NCBI RefSeq assembly: GCF_902459465.1
Contig: NC_047066.1
Location: 19,781,047 to 19,845,046, forward strand
Direction of reading: 5' to 3'
Length of the DNA stretch: 64,000 nt
Origin: Asterias rubens
Lineage: Eukaryota; Echinodermata; Asteroidea; Forcipulatida; Asteriidae
This document shows, one piece after another, positions 54,903-64,000 of the stretch (position 1 is the stretch's first letter; every line of letters starts with the position of its first letter). The notes beneath the pieces were generated by a model that was given only the letters and a program-made list of their open reading frames with translations, was not told the DNA's origin and made no database searches. The translations under genes were made by a program, and so were the position numbers.

Positions 54903-56712
54903 GTTTGTTTGTTTGTTTGTTTGTTTTTTTATTTCCAAATATCACTATAAATAATTATGAAACATACAAGAAATAAGAACAACGAGTGATAAGAGGAGGG
55001 CACCAGGAAAAAGCCTAGGCTTGTACAGAGCCTGGACCCTTTATAATATAAATTAATAGGTTATAGTTTATAGCAATAACAATATTGATTATTGAAATTA
55101 AGGTACGGTGAAAGGTATAGTGCATACAGCAAAAAAAAACACAAAGCAATGATTGTTTGTAATTAAACTGTTTCGAAAAAAATTTGTTTGCTATGCAGCC
55201 ATAAATACATATTGAGATTGATAACAAAAAGGAAAATTAACAGAACATTATTTAGGAAATTACAAAAACTTGATAATTTGGAATGGATAATCATGGTACG
55301 CGTGTAGTTACAGGTGGTGTCATTTTAGACGATACTGGTTATAAGTAGGTTTTTCATGTATTTTTTGAAGCTGTGCACAGTTCTAAATGAAGGTATTGGG
55401 GTGAGCTGATTCCAGAGTAGGGGGCCTTGATGTCTGACTGTTTTCATAAATAAAGTGGTCCGAGCCTTTCCAATATGAATTTTAGTAGCTGATCTAGTGT
55501 TATGTGGATGGATGTCAATATTTCGTGTAAAGAGGAGTCTTATGTTACCTGGTAACAAGTTAAATTCAAACTTAAACATAAGGACCCCAAGATGATATTT
55601 ATACAGTTTAAAAATATCGAGTGTTTTAAATTGCTTGAAAAGGGGTGCAGTGTGCTCTCTAAAGCTAGAATTGGCTATAACTCTCAAGGATTTCTTCTGT
55701 ACGATTAATAGCTTGTTCAGGTAGAAGCATGAGTATTTCCCCAGGCTAGAATCCCGTATTGAAAGTGGGGCAATGCCAGCGTATTATAAATAGAGAAAAG
55801 CACATTTCTAGGCAGAATATTTTTAAGTTTACGTAGAACACCCATAACTTGGGAAACTGATGTGTGAATCTTTTGGCAGTGAGACTTCCATGTAAGGTTG
55901 CTGTCAATTATAACACCTAGAAATCTAAAAGAATTAACTTGGCTTATTTTAGAGTTGTTTATATAAATATTGATGTTGTCATCTTTACATATATTTGAAA
56001 ATAACATAAAGCAAGTTTTCTTTTCATTAATTGATAGTTTGTTACATTTAAACCACAATGAAACCTTATGCAGTTCTGAGTTCATTACTGAAACTGCCTC
56101 CTTTAAGTTACTATGACTAAAGAAAACATTGGTGTCATCGGCAAAAAGAATAAAGGATAACAATTTCGAAGAATTACAGATATCGTTTATATATAAGAGA
56201 AAGAGTATTGGACCTAGAATTGAACCTTGAGGTACGCCACATTTAATAGTTTTAGATGTAGAGTCATAATCTTTCCAATGAACGAATTGTTTCCTATCAG
56301 AGAGATAGCTTTTGAACCAGTCCAAGGCCTTTCCCCTAATTCCATACCTCTCAAGCTTTGAAAGTAAGATAACATGATCAATAGTGTCGAATGCCTTTGA
56401 AAGGTCCAAGAACAACCCTATAGTGTGGTTACATTTATCAATAGACGAACTGATTTTGTCAACAAGGTCTATTAGTGCCGTTTGGGTTGAGAAGTTAGCA
56501 CGGAAACCATACTGGGAGTTATGCAGAATATTATACTTAGTTATAAAGGTATTAAGACGATTAGCAACCAAGCGCTCAAGCAATTTGGAGAGACATGGTA
56601 ATATAGAAATAGGTCGGTAGTTGCATATTAATTTAGGGTCACCATTTTTATACAAAGGAATAACCTTAGCCTTCTTAAAATCATTCTCTGATTTCCTGTG
56701 GTGAGCAAGCAC
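54903..56712 (-). mobile_element. 5'-truncated LINE (non-LTR retrotransposon)
   Basis: On the minus strand the element reads reverse transcriptase, C-terminal domain, 3' untranslated region, an AATAAA-like signal (GGAAATAAAA) and a (AAAC)n tail at 54903-54931. The endonuclease half is absent. Truncated 5' ends and a short microsatellite tail are usual for CR1/L2/Rex-type LINEs; the exact clade is not assigned. It sits antisense in a ccdc174 intron. Confidence 0.88.
55325..56712 (-). pseudogene. LINE reverse transcriptase ORF, truncated and frameshifted
   Basis: A continuous frame of about 330 codons (56712-55717) begins inside the N-terminal part of the reverse-transcriptase domain: FKKAKVIPLYKNGD, NYRPISILP (about residues 31-39 of the frame), FLDLSKAFDTIDH (101-113, motif A), GVPQGSILGP (159-168), FADD (190-193, catalytic motif) and FRFLGVIID. 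A one-base shift near 55715 separates it from a further ~130 codons in another frame (YLNKLLIVQKKSLRVIA, then HNTRSA and PLLWNQLTP), the usual C-terminal domain. The first methionine is not a natural start. The catalytic residues are present but the element cannot be autonomous. Confidence 0.9.
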
Positions 56713-56829
56713 AGGAAATCAGAGAAACAGAGCGCCCGCTAGCGTTCGTTCATTACAAGCGTGTACAGTTTTTGCCGTGCATAATCGGAACGTTGGTTGT
56801 GTGTGACCACGCAACACCAATGGTCTAGG

Positions 56830-57172
56830 AACCTAGACTACAGATTTACATCAAACTGACCCTGTTTGAAGCTAATGACAGTAGCAAGCTTCCCTTAAAA
56901 TATTACTTACTGAGGTGCTATAGTTTTTGAGAAATTAGTAAAACAATGTCATGAAAAAACGTTTTTACATTCTAAAATAATTTTTGTCTCATGATCACTG
57001 AGACAAAAATTATTTTCATGACATTGTGTTACTCATTTCTCAAAAACTGCAGCACCTCAGCAAGTAATATTTTCAGGGTAGCTTTCTACTATCATTATCT
57101 TCAAACTGTAAATTTGGTGTAAATCTGTAGACATTGTGTTTTTATCCTACAAAAAGTACATAGACCCTTTAA
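56830..57172. mobile_element. MITE M3
   Basis: It has ACAGATTTACATCAAACTG at the left, the central palindrome ATTTTTGTCTCATGATCACTGAGAC, and ACATAGACCCTTTAA at the right end. The left terminus is eroded. Confidence 0.7.
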
Positions 57173-57294
57173 AGGATTGGGAAAGAGGAGACTGTTAAAT
57201 CAGCCATGATGGGAAGAATACTGCCCTCTGGTGGCGGATGGGGATGAGATAATAAGCTTCACTTTAATACCTTTTTTTGTTTTGCATATCTTAG

Positions 57295-57458
57295 GGAGAA
57301 GGACGACAAAGAGAAAGCTATGAAGCAAGAAACACTGCCAGATCTTCTCTCTAGAGGCATGCATCGGAAGATGATGAGGAAGAAATGGGAGGCTGAGGAG
57401 GAAGAAATGAGGAGCCGAGGTCCTGGGCCTCTTCACTACCAGAACCTCAAGTTTGATG
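57295..57458 (+). CDS. ccdc174: ccdc174 exon, GPxHYQ segment
   Basis: TTTGCATATCTTAG precedes one base (completing AGG), 54 codons and one base, with donor GATG|GTAAGG. The peptide includes LPDLLSRGMHRKMMRKKW and ends RGPGPLHYQNLKFD; vertebrate CCDC174 has LLSEDMRKELQRQQWEEEE and MGPVHYEDIREN. The exon is intact and its phases fit both neighbours. Confidence 0.9.
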
Positions 57459-57479
57459 GTAAGGTGTAAGATAGGGTTC

Positions 57480-57850
57480 TTAAAGGCACTGGACACCTTT
57501 GGTAATTGTTAAAGACCAGTCTTCTCACTTGTTGTATCTCAACATATGCATAAAATAACAAACCTGTGAAAATTTGAGCTCAATAGGTCGTCGCAGTTGC
57601 CAGATAAGAATGAAAGAAAAAACGCCTTTGTCGCATAAGTTGTGTGCTTTCAGATGCTTGATTTCGAGACCTCAAATTCTAAATCTTAGGTCTCGAAATG
57701 AAATTTCTTGAAGACTACTCAACTTCAGAGGGAGCCGTTTCTCACAAAGTTGTATACTATCAACCTTTACCCATTTCTCTTTACCAAGTGAGGTTTTATG
57801 CTAATAATTATTTTGAGTAATTATGAATAGTGTTTTAAACACCCTTTGAA
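57480..57850. mobile_element. TTAA-type MITE M1, right end decayed
   Basis: It begins TTAAAGGCACTGGACACC 21 bases after the exon donor and has the palindrome GAGACCTCAAATTCTAAAT. The right end reads GAATAGTGTTTTAAACACCC. Confidence 0.8.
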
Positions 57851-57991
57851 TGCCCCAGGCGGCCCTCATGCCTTCCTTTTGTTACGCAACACCAGGCGGT
57901 TTCTCTGACTCCACTCACACCTGTGTACTCACTGCATGCACTCCCTCTCTCATTTATATTTTTAGGACTCACTCCTGGATGAGGCAGTAGG

Positions 57992-58370
57992 TTAAAGCCA
58001 TTGGACCCTTTCGGTACAGATACAAAAATTAAAGTTCACAGATTTTCAAATAACTGACAGGGTTTACAGAAGGTAGTGGTGAGAGACTTTTCTTGAAATA
58101 TTTTTCCATGAAATGCTTTACTTTTTCACTTGAGAAAACAGTAAAACAGTATCAATTCTCAATAACGAGAATTACTGATTTATTTTAAACACATGTCGTG
58201 ACACGGCGAAACAGGCGGATACAAGGGTGGGTTTTCTCGTTATTTTCTCCCGACTTCGATGACCGATTGAGCCTAAATTTTCACAGGGTTTGTTATTTGA
58301 TATCGAAGTTGTGATACACGCAGTGTGGGCCTTGGACAATACTGTTTACCAAAAGGGTCCAATGGCTTTC
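57992..58370. mobile_element. TTAA-type MITE M2
   Basis: Ends TTAAAGCCATTGGACCC and GGGTCCAATGGCTTTC. The last bases overlap the start of the next element. Confidence 0.82.
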
Positions 58371-58640
58371 AGGCAGTGTACACTATTGGTAATTACTCAA
58401 AATAATTATTGGCATCAAACCTTTCTTGGTGACGAGTAATAGGGAGAGGTTGATGGTATAAATCATTGTGAGAAACGTCTCCCTCTGAAGAGCCATAGTT
58501 TTCGAGAAAGAAGTAATTTTCCACGAATTTGATTTTGAGACCTCAGGTTTAGAACTTGAGGTCTCAACCATCATATGTTGAGGTTCACCATCTGTGAAGG
58601 CTAGTCTTTGACAATTACCAATAGTGTGCAACGCTTTAAC
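58367..58640. mobile_element. TTAA-type MITE M1, abutting M2
   Basis: It starts TTTCAGGCAGTGTACAC, where the shared TTAA has become TTCA, and ends ATAGTGTGCAACGCTTTAA. The right arm is shortened by an internal deletion after TTGAGGTCTC. Confidence 0.75.
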
Positions 58641-58744
58641 CATCACCAGAATGTGTGTATAATGAGTGCCACATAGCGACTTTTATCTGTTAGAGAGGAC
58701 AATTCAATTCAGCACTTACATTACTTTATTGGGACTCTTGGTGC

Positions 58745-58995
58745 TGTGGTGTACTGGGCCTAATTTCATAGAGCTGCTAAGCACAAAAATTTGCTTAGCA
58801 TGAAATTTCTTCCTTTATAAAAACAGGATTACCAACCAAATTTCCACATGATTTTCAGGATAAGCAAACAACAGCTGAATACCAGTAACAAGAAATATAC
58901 AACAATGGAAATTTGGTTGGTAATCCTGTTTTTATCAAGGAAAAAATTTCATGCTAAGCAAATTTGTGTGCTTATAGCAGCTCTATAAAATTTGG
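58745..58995. mobile_element. Inverted-repeat element M7, copy 2
   Basis: GGGCCTAATTTCATAGAGCT...AAACAGGATTACCAACCAAA on the left is inverted in TTTGGTTGGTAATCCTGTTT...GCAGCTCTATAAAATTTGGCCC on the right. About 250 bases and well preserved. Confidence 0.82.
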
Positions 58996-59169
58996 CCCTG
59001 TTTGGCAGAGAATCGGGCAAGTCGGGCTATGGTTTTCCTTTAAAGCTAACCCAGTCGGCCATTTTGTGGAATCAAGAGTTCCGTGTTAGTTCACGACATA
59101 CATGTATAAGGAAAACCGCAATTTTAGTGTTAAAGAAAGAGAAACAATTTGTGTATTTTGTTTTCCGTC

Positions 59170-59528
59170 TTAAAGACTCTGGACACTATTCGCAATGGTC
59201 AAAGACCAGTCTTCTCACTTGGTGTATCTCAACATATGCATAAAATAACAAACCTGTGTAAATTTTAGCTCAATAGGTCGTCGAAGTTGCCAGATAATAA
59301 TGACAGAAAAAATGCTTTTGTCGCATAAGTTGTGTGCTTTCAGATGCTTGATTTCGAGACCTCAAATTCTAAATCTGAGGTCTCGATATCAAATTCGTGG
59401 AAAGTTACTTCTTTCCGGAAAACTACTTTACTTCAGAGGGAGCTGTTTCTCGCAGTGTTTTATACTATCAACCTCTACCCATTACTCTTTACCAAGTAAG
59501 GATTTATGCTAATAATTATTTTGAGTAG
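59170..59528. mobile_element. TTAA-type MITE M1, right end missing
   Basis: It begins TTAAAGACTCTGGACAC and has the full internal palindrome. It stops at ATTATTTTGAGTAGG, without the final TTACCAATAGTGTCC. Confidence 0.8.
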
Positions 59529-59669
59529 GTCTCAAGGGTTGGGAACGGTAGGAATATTTCAATTTGACAAAGACCACTCTATTGGGCGCCTGCCCGTATT
59601 CACTCATGTAGGATTCCTTTTTTACTTGAGCATAATGATTCAGTCTAGTCAGTAGATCGTTCTTGTGGT

Positions 59670-59975
59670 TTAAAGGGTCTATGTAACTTTTGTAGGACAA
59701 AAAACACAATGTCCACAGATTTACACTAAACTTACACAGTTTGAAGATAATGATAGTAGAAAGCTTCCATGAAAATATTATGTGCTGAGGTGCTGTAGTG
59801 TTTGGGAAATGAGTAAAACAATGTCACAAAAATTATTTGAATTATTTACAAACGTATTTTCATGACATTGTTTTACTCATTTCTCCAAAACTACAGCACC
59901 TCAGTAAGTAATATTTGAAGGGGTAAGGTTTTCACTATTATTATCTTCAAAATCTTCAATACCCAAATCTTTTAA
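59670..59975. mobile_element. MITE M3
   Basis: It begins TTAAAGGGTCTATGTAAC and has the M3 body (CAGATTTACACTAAACTTAC, CATTGTTTTACTCATTTCTC). The right end AATACCCAAATCTTTTAA diverges. Confidence 0.75.
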
Positions 59976-60299
59976 TGGGTTGCGATCATGTGCCCACGGG
60001 AATGTTATTTCGGAACACGCAAGATTTGTTGTGTTTTTTTTGTATTGCCCGGATTTCCAAAGAGGATAATTTTAAACAAAATGTTTCAGCATATTCTAAA
60101 AAATATTACCATAGGTTAGCTCAATAAATTTTTGAGACGGTGAACAAAAGCCACATTTTCTCAATAGATAAAAATAAGTCTCGAGGTACATTTCTTGAGA
60201 ACAGTCAATTTCTCTACTGGGTTAGAAATCATTGTTTCATTATGACAAAACAAATTAAAAAATACAAACTTGTTCTGCAAAGTGATCACTGAAAGGTGG

Positions 60300-60676
60300 T
60301 TAAAGGGAAGGTACACGTTTGGTAATTACTCAAAACAAATATTAACTCAAAAACTGACTTGGTGATGAGCATTGGAGAGCTGTTGATAGTATAAAACATT
60401 GTGGGAAACGACTCCCTCTGAAGTAGCGTAGTTTTTTGAGAAAGAGGTAATTTCTCACTAAAATATTAAAAGACTTCTAGCTAGAAGTCTTTTATTCCCA
60501 TCTGAAAGCACACAAATTCGTCCAACAAGGGTGTTGTTTCTTTCATCATTTTCTCGCAACTTCGTTGACCGATTGAGCCCAAATTTTCACAAGCTTGTTA
60601 TTTTATGCTTTTGTTGGGATACACCAAGTGAGAAGACTGTTCTTTGACAATTAACAAATGTGTACCTTCCCTTTAA
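60300..60676. mobile_element. TTAA-type MITE M1b, full length
   Basis: Perfect ends TTAAAGGGAAGGTACAC and GTGTACCTTCCCTTTAA. The internal repeat ACTTCTAGCTAGAAGTC is a 16-base palindrome, also present at 24755. Confidence 0.88.
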
Positions 60677-60982
60677 AGGCAGTGGACACTGTTGGAATTG
60701 TTGATTGTATAAAACATTATGAGAAACGGCTCCCTCTGAAGTAACGTAGTTTTTGAGAATTTTTTTTTCCATGAGTTTGATTTCGAGACCTCATATTAGA
60801 TTTTGAGGTCTCAAAATCAAGCATCTGAAAGCACCCAATTTTGTGTGACAAGGGTGTTTTCTGTCATTATTATCTTGCAACTTCGATGACCAATTGAGCT
60901 CAAATTTTAACATGTGTTATTTGAGATACACTCAGTGAGAAGACTGGTCTTTGACAAACACCAAAAGTGTCCAGAGTCTTTA
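60673..60982. mobile_element. TTAA-type MITE M1, joined to M1b through one TTAA
   Basis: It starts TTAAAGGCAGTGGACACTG at the same TTAA that ends the previous element and finishes GTGTCCAGAGTCTTTAA. About 60 bases of the left arm are missing. It ends 23 bases before a ccdc174 exon. Confidence 0.85.
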
Positions 60983-61005
60983 ATGCCAGTTTTGTTTCTG
61001 TTCAG

Positions 61006-61100
61006 ATGTGAGAGAGATGGGTGTCGGCTGCTTTGACTTCTCAAAGGATGAGGGAGAGAGACAGAGTCAGATGGAGATGTTGAGTCATCTTAGAGACGAG
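61006..61100 (+). CDS. ccdc174: ccdc174 exon, REMGVGxFxFSKD segment
   Basis: TTCTGTTCAG precedes two bases (completing GAT), then 31 codons in phase to the donor GAG|GTAAGA. The peptide starts VREMGVGCFDFSKDEGER; vertebrate CCDC174 has RQLGVGYFAFARDKELR. The exon continues SQMEMLSHLRDE, matching KTLEMLREQT. It is intact. Confidence 0.9.
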
Positions 61101-61129
61101 GTAAGAAGATAACATGATTTTTGTGTTGA

Positions 61130-61516
61130 TTAAGGGCAGTGGACACTATTGGTAATTGTCAAAGACTAGCCTTCACAGTTGGTGTATCTCAACATATACA
61201 TAAAATAACAAACCTGTGAAAATTTGAGCTCAATCCGTCATCAAACTTGCGAGATATGAATGAAAGAAAAAAACACCCTTGTCCCACGAAGTTGTGTGCG
61301 TTTAGATGGTTGATTTCGAGACCTCAAGTTCTAAATCTGAGGTCTCAAAATCAAATTCGTGGAAAATTACTTCTTTCTCGGACACTATGGCACTTCAGAG
61401 GGTGCCGTTTCTCACAATGTTTTATACCATCAACCTCTCCCTATTACTTGTCACCAAGAGAGGTTTTATGCTAACAATTATGTTGAGTAATTACCAATAG
61501 TGTCCACTGCCTTTAA
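61130..61516. mobile_element. TTAA-type MITE M1, full length
   Basis: It runs from TTAAGGGCAGTGGACAC to GTGTCCACTGCCTTTAA. Its final TTAA begins the partial element that follows. Confidence 0.85.
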
Positions 61517-61725
61517 AGACCAGCATTCTCACTTGGTGTATCCCAACATTTGCATACAATAACAAACCTGTGAAAATTTGGGCTCAGTTGGTCTTCGAAG
61601 TTACAAGAAAATAATGAAAGAAAAAACACTCTTGTTGCACAACTTTGTGTGCTTTCAGTTGCATAACCTCTTTCTCAAAAACTACGTTACTTCAGAGGAA
61701 AACTATGGGAAAACAGTTGAGGAGA
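61513..61725. mobile_element. M1 partial copy, abutting
   Basis: TTAAAGACCAGCATTCTCAC continues into the M1 body (AACAAACCTGTGAAAATTTG) but lacks the terminal GGCAGTGGACAC. It fades out after ACTACGTTACTTCAGAGG. Confidence 0.7.
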
Positions 61726-62066
61726 TGTTTTCTCTGCAACCTTACTAGTTTGTACAGTACTTGTAGTTTAGCACTTGGATAAGCATAGCCTGAACATCTG
61801 ACGCCACACTTCGTGGCTCGAAAATAACACCAGAGACCGGCATCAAAAACTGGCGTGTGTTTTGACTTTTGTACTCATTAATTTCACATAGAGATACGCA
61901 GTCAAATTCCATTGCGGACTTGACAGTAGTGTACTGTTTGGGCATAATGGGTGCACGTTTATCCAATATCATTGTATCCAATGGAATCACTGGATCTAGC
62001 GGCATGGACCTGAAAGACAGACCCCCAGTCTAGGATAGGCATCACAACCAGCCCTCAACCCACAAC
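61726..62066. other. Unclassified region with an open minus-strand frame
   Basis: A minus-strand frame at 61745-62005 has protein-like content (FDCVSLCEINEYKSQ, VSGVIFEPRSVASDV) but no recognised domain and no convincing splice sites. It may be a fragment of a transposon-encoded protein. Confidence 0.3.
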
Positions 62067-62067
62067 C

Positions 62068-62430
62068 CGCATAATAATAATAATAATAATAATAACCCGT
62101 TTTTATATATCGCTTCTCACACCCGGAGGGCGTCCCAAAGCGCTTCACATTATTACCATGGTCACTGGGCCTTAAATCACTCCTTAAACCATCTCAGCTC
62201 CCTGGTGGGGAGTATGCAGCCTGTGCAACATCAATATGCGCTACTCGGTTAAATCAATCACAAGAACCATCTCTGCCCTCATAGGTCCCCATTTACCCCT
62301 GGGTGGAGAGAAGCAATTATAGTTAAGTGTCTTGCTAAGTGTCTTGCTCAAGTGTCACGACCGGGATTCGACCCACACTCTGCTGAACAGAAGCATCAGA
62401 GCTCTTATCCGCTCGGCCATGACACCCATA
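62068..62430 (-). mobile_element. Full-length tRNA-derived SINE with (ATT)n tail
   Basis: Read on the minus strand: GGGTGTCATGGCCGAGCGG (A box, Leu/Ser-like), GAGTGTGGGTCGAATCCCGG (B box), a ~230-base body, AAGCGCTTTGGGACGCCC near the 3' end, GCGATATATAAAAACGGG, and a (TTA)n tail at 62068-62095. The 3' part resembles the tail of a partner LINE, as expected for SINEs mobilised in trans. Confidence 0.82.
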
Positions 62431-62525
62431 CATGTATATCAAAACCCATAACCCACCTCGACAACCCAACAACCTACAGCAACAAAATTCCAAAGTACAA
62501 CTCACTACCAACACCTCAGAACCCA

Positions 62526-62652
62526 CAACCCTTCTCTTGCAACTTCGATGAGTAATTGAGTCCAAACATTCACAGACTTGTTATTTTATGCATATGTTGG
62601 GATACACCAAGTGAGAAGACGGGTCTTTGACAATTACCAATAGTGTCCAGTA
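62526..62652. mobile_element. M1 right-end fragment
   Basis: TCTTGCAACTTCGATGAG to TTACCAATAGTGTCCAG matches the outer third of M1. The terminal TGCCTTTAA is missing. Confidence 0.7.
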
Positions 62653-62683
62653 CCATGGTTAGTTTTGCGATAGCACCATGTTT

Positions 62684-63245
62684 AAATAAGGGAATCAATG
62701 TGTGGTGAAGAGGTTTCCAACTAGTGGTTTAATCCCAACGAGGCTTGGTTCTTGATAATTTTACCGAGACGAAGTCGAGGTAAATTATAGAGAACCAGGC
62801 CTCGGCGGGTTTAAACCACTAGTTGAAAACCTATTCAACACACTTTGATTCCCATTCATAAATACCTTTTCGGTCAAAAACATCATCACTTTTTTGTCAA
62901 AAAGTAAAACAAATGCAAAAATTATAATTTTTAAAAGATTTCTTTCAACACAACACCCCTCTAGCTATGAAATGGTAAAGCCCTCCGCCCCCCTCGGGTA
63001 AACAACTCTTTATAAGGGAATGTTGTGCGCGTCGTGCGTATCGCGTGATGTAGCACATCTGTTTCAGCCATTGTTCTCTACCAATAGGAGTGAAGAAACT
63101 GCCTTATAAGAACAGGTGCAAGGTCGCGTGTCACGCCCATGAATTAACACTTTTTACCGGTCATAAACAAAGGTTTATACACACCAACGTGACGCGCTCT
63201 CCACCAATAGGAATAGCAAAACTGTCTGAGGTATTTATGAATCTC
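62684..63245. mobile_element. Hairpin and inverted-repeat element related to 54059
   Basis: 62684-62868 is a long hairpin: AAGGGAATCAATGTGTGGTG...CAACTAGTGGTTTAATCCC pairs with GGGTTTAAACCACTAGTTG...AACACACTTTGATTCCC. From 62850 to 63245 are blocks found at the ends of the 54059 element (ATTCATAAATACC, TCTACCAATAGGAGTGAAG, CGCTCTCCACCAATAGGAA, GAGGTATTTATGAATC). The order suggests two related elements, one inside or beside the other. Confidence 0.6.
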
Positions 63246-63499
63246 TTTTTGAGTAGAGTTGGTTCTGAGAAGAACCGTTGGTTGACAACTCAACGATTGT
63301 CAACCACCAGTTCTTTTCAAAACTACTACTCTCAGTGAGATTTACACAAGCCTCCCCTCATGGAATAAAAATTGTGATGCGATCTAAACCCATCACAAGG
63401 TGATGAAAATATTCATTTCTGAGTTAATTTATATACATGAAATTTAAGGGGACACTCCACTCTTTTCGTATCTACCTCTACCTCCATGGTAGGACCAAG

Positions 63500-63625
63500 G
63501 GTGGATTTCACAAAGAGTTAAGACTTGTCTTATCTCACGTTAGGACGAGTTACTTGTCAGTTTGTAATATCTTCTAGGACTATAGTCCTAAGTTAGGAAT
63601 AGTCCTAACCCCTTTGTGAAATTGA
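63500..63625. mobile_element. Small palindromic MITE
   Basis: GGATTTCACAAAGAGTTAAG at the left pairs with CTAACCCCTTTGTGAAAT at the right. Internal AGGACTATAGTCCT is a perfect palindrome. It lies 115 bases before the last exon in the window. Confidence 0.75.
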
Positions 63626-63740
63626 CCCAGTTGGCCTTGGTTTGAGAAATCAAGCTTTAAAGTTCCAAATGCACATTGATACAGATGTTTTTCAAGAATA
63701 CAGTTGGAATATCGTTTTGTGCAATCGTTTCTTTTTTCAG

Positions 63741-64000
63741 ACGCTTGGTCAGAGAACCAAGAGTGACCAGCTTAAAGCGAAACGCAAAGCGGCCCTCAAG
63801 GCCCGACTAGATAAAGTGAAGCAGCGTAACCGAGCCAAGGGGGAGATAGTTGAGGAGGAGGGCGATAAGGACCATCAGGAGGAGGAGGAAGATGCGAGGA
63901 TGAAGGAGGAGTCAGAGTCAGCGAGACGAAGACAGAAGGAGGAGGATGAGAAGAGATTAGCAGAGAGGCTGAGCAAGACGGCGCCGGCGAGACCTTGGGA
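63741..64000 (+). CDS. ccdc174: ccdc174 exon, C-terminal charged coiled coil (runs off the window)
   Basis: TTTCTTTTTTCAG opens a phase-0 exon still open at the window end (86 codons seen). It starts TLGQRTKSDQLKAKRKAA and continues LKARLDKVKQRNRAKGE, matching [28 protein letters not shown] of vertebrate CCDC174. A Glu/Lys/Arg-rich stretch follows (VEEEGDKDHQEEEEDAR), longer and more acidic than I expect for vertebrates, then KTAPARPW. GAGGAGGAG-type codon runs may be length-variable. No lesion is seen. Confidence 0.88.

Overview
This window is nuclear DNA from an animal. Split genes with GT/AG introns are set in repeat-dense AT-rich sequence, with no bacterial gene organisation. The one clearly recognised host gene is an orthologue of CCDC174, a metazoan nuclear coiled-coil protein. 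The repeat families (TTAA-flanked miniature inverted-repeat elements beginning TTAAAGGCAGTGGACAC, tRNA-headed SINEs, elements with GCGTTCGTTTAGCT-type ends) look to me like those of marine deuterostomes. An echinoderm, probably a sea star, is my best guess; this is inference from repeat style, not a database match.

Layout. 1-8.3 kb holds tandem DNA: a ~340-bp repeat, then a ~60-bp satellite that includes a 1,026-bp higher-order repeat. 8.3-19.2 kb holds minus-strand coding-like material: five copies of a short exon-like cassette with splice-like flanks, a 128-bp tandem array, a ~650-bp duplicated block containing a terminal exon, and two unrecognised coding-like stretches near 19 kb. 20-27 kb is mostly small inverted-repeat elements, a 89-bp tandem array, and a CpG/CRE-containing minus-strand first-exon candidate at 23.4-23.6 kb. 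27.5-38.55 kb is a ~500-bp satellite of about 20 units that runs into a 100-N assembly gap. 39.2-40.1 kb is another minisatellite. 40.65-41.83 kb is a broken, intronless immunoglobulin-superfamily receptor gene. 45-64 kb (plus strand) carries eight exons of ccdc174; its introns are packed with mobile elements, including a THAP-domain DNA transposon relic, chains of MITEs that share TTAA sites, a 1.1-kb transposon nested in one of them, and a 5'-truncated LINE with reverse transcriptase.

The most notable feature is in ccdc174. A 115-bp minisatellite of about 13 units directly follows the exon ending at 52384. Each unit is a copy of the last ~76 bases of that exon together with its 5' splice site, so the intron holds about a dozen extra copies of the exon tail and donor. 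The exon has one fewer G than the repeat copies, which breaks its frame, while the copies keep the ancestral frame. Two further in-frame stop codons lie in this middle part of the gene (49237 and across the 52384/54706 junction). The locus is therefore either a decaying gene copy, a polymorphic null allele, or a region with assembly errors; exons on either side are clean.

No rRNA, functional tRNA, CRISPR, prokaryotic operon or intact virus is visible. Most short open frames in the tandem arrays are by-products of repeat periodicity and are not annotated as genes.
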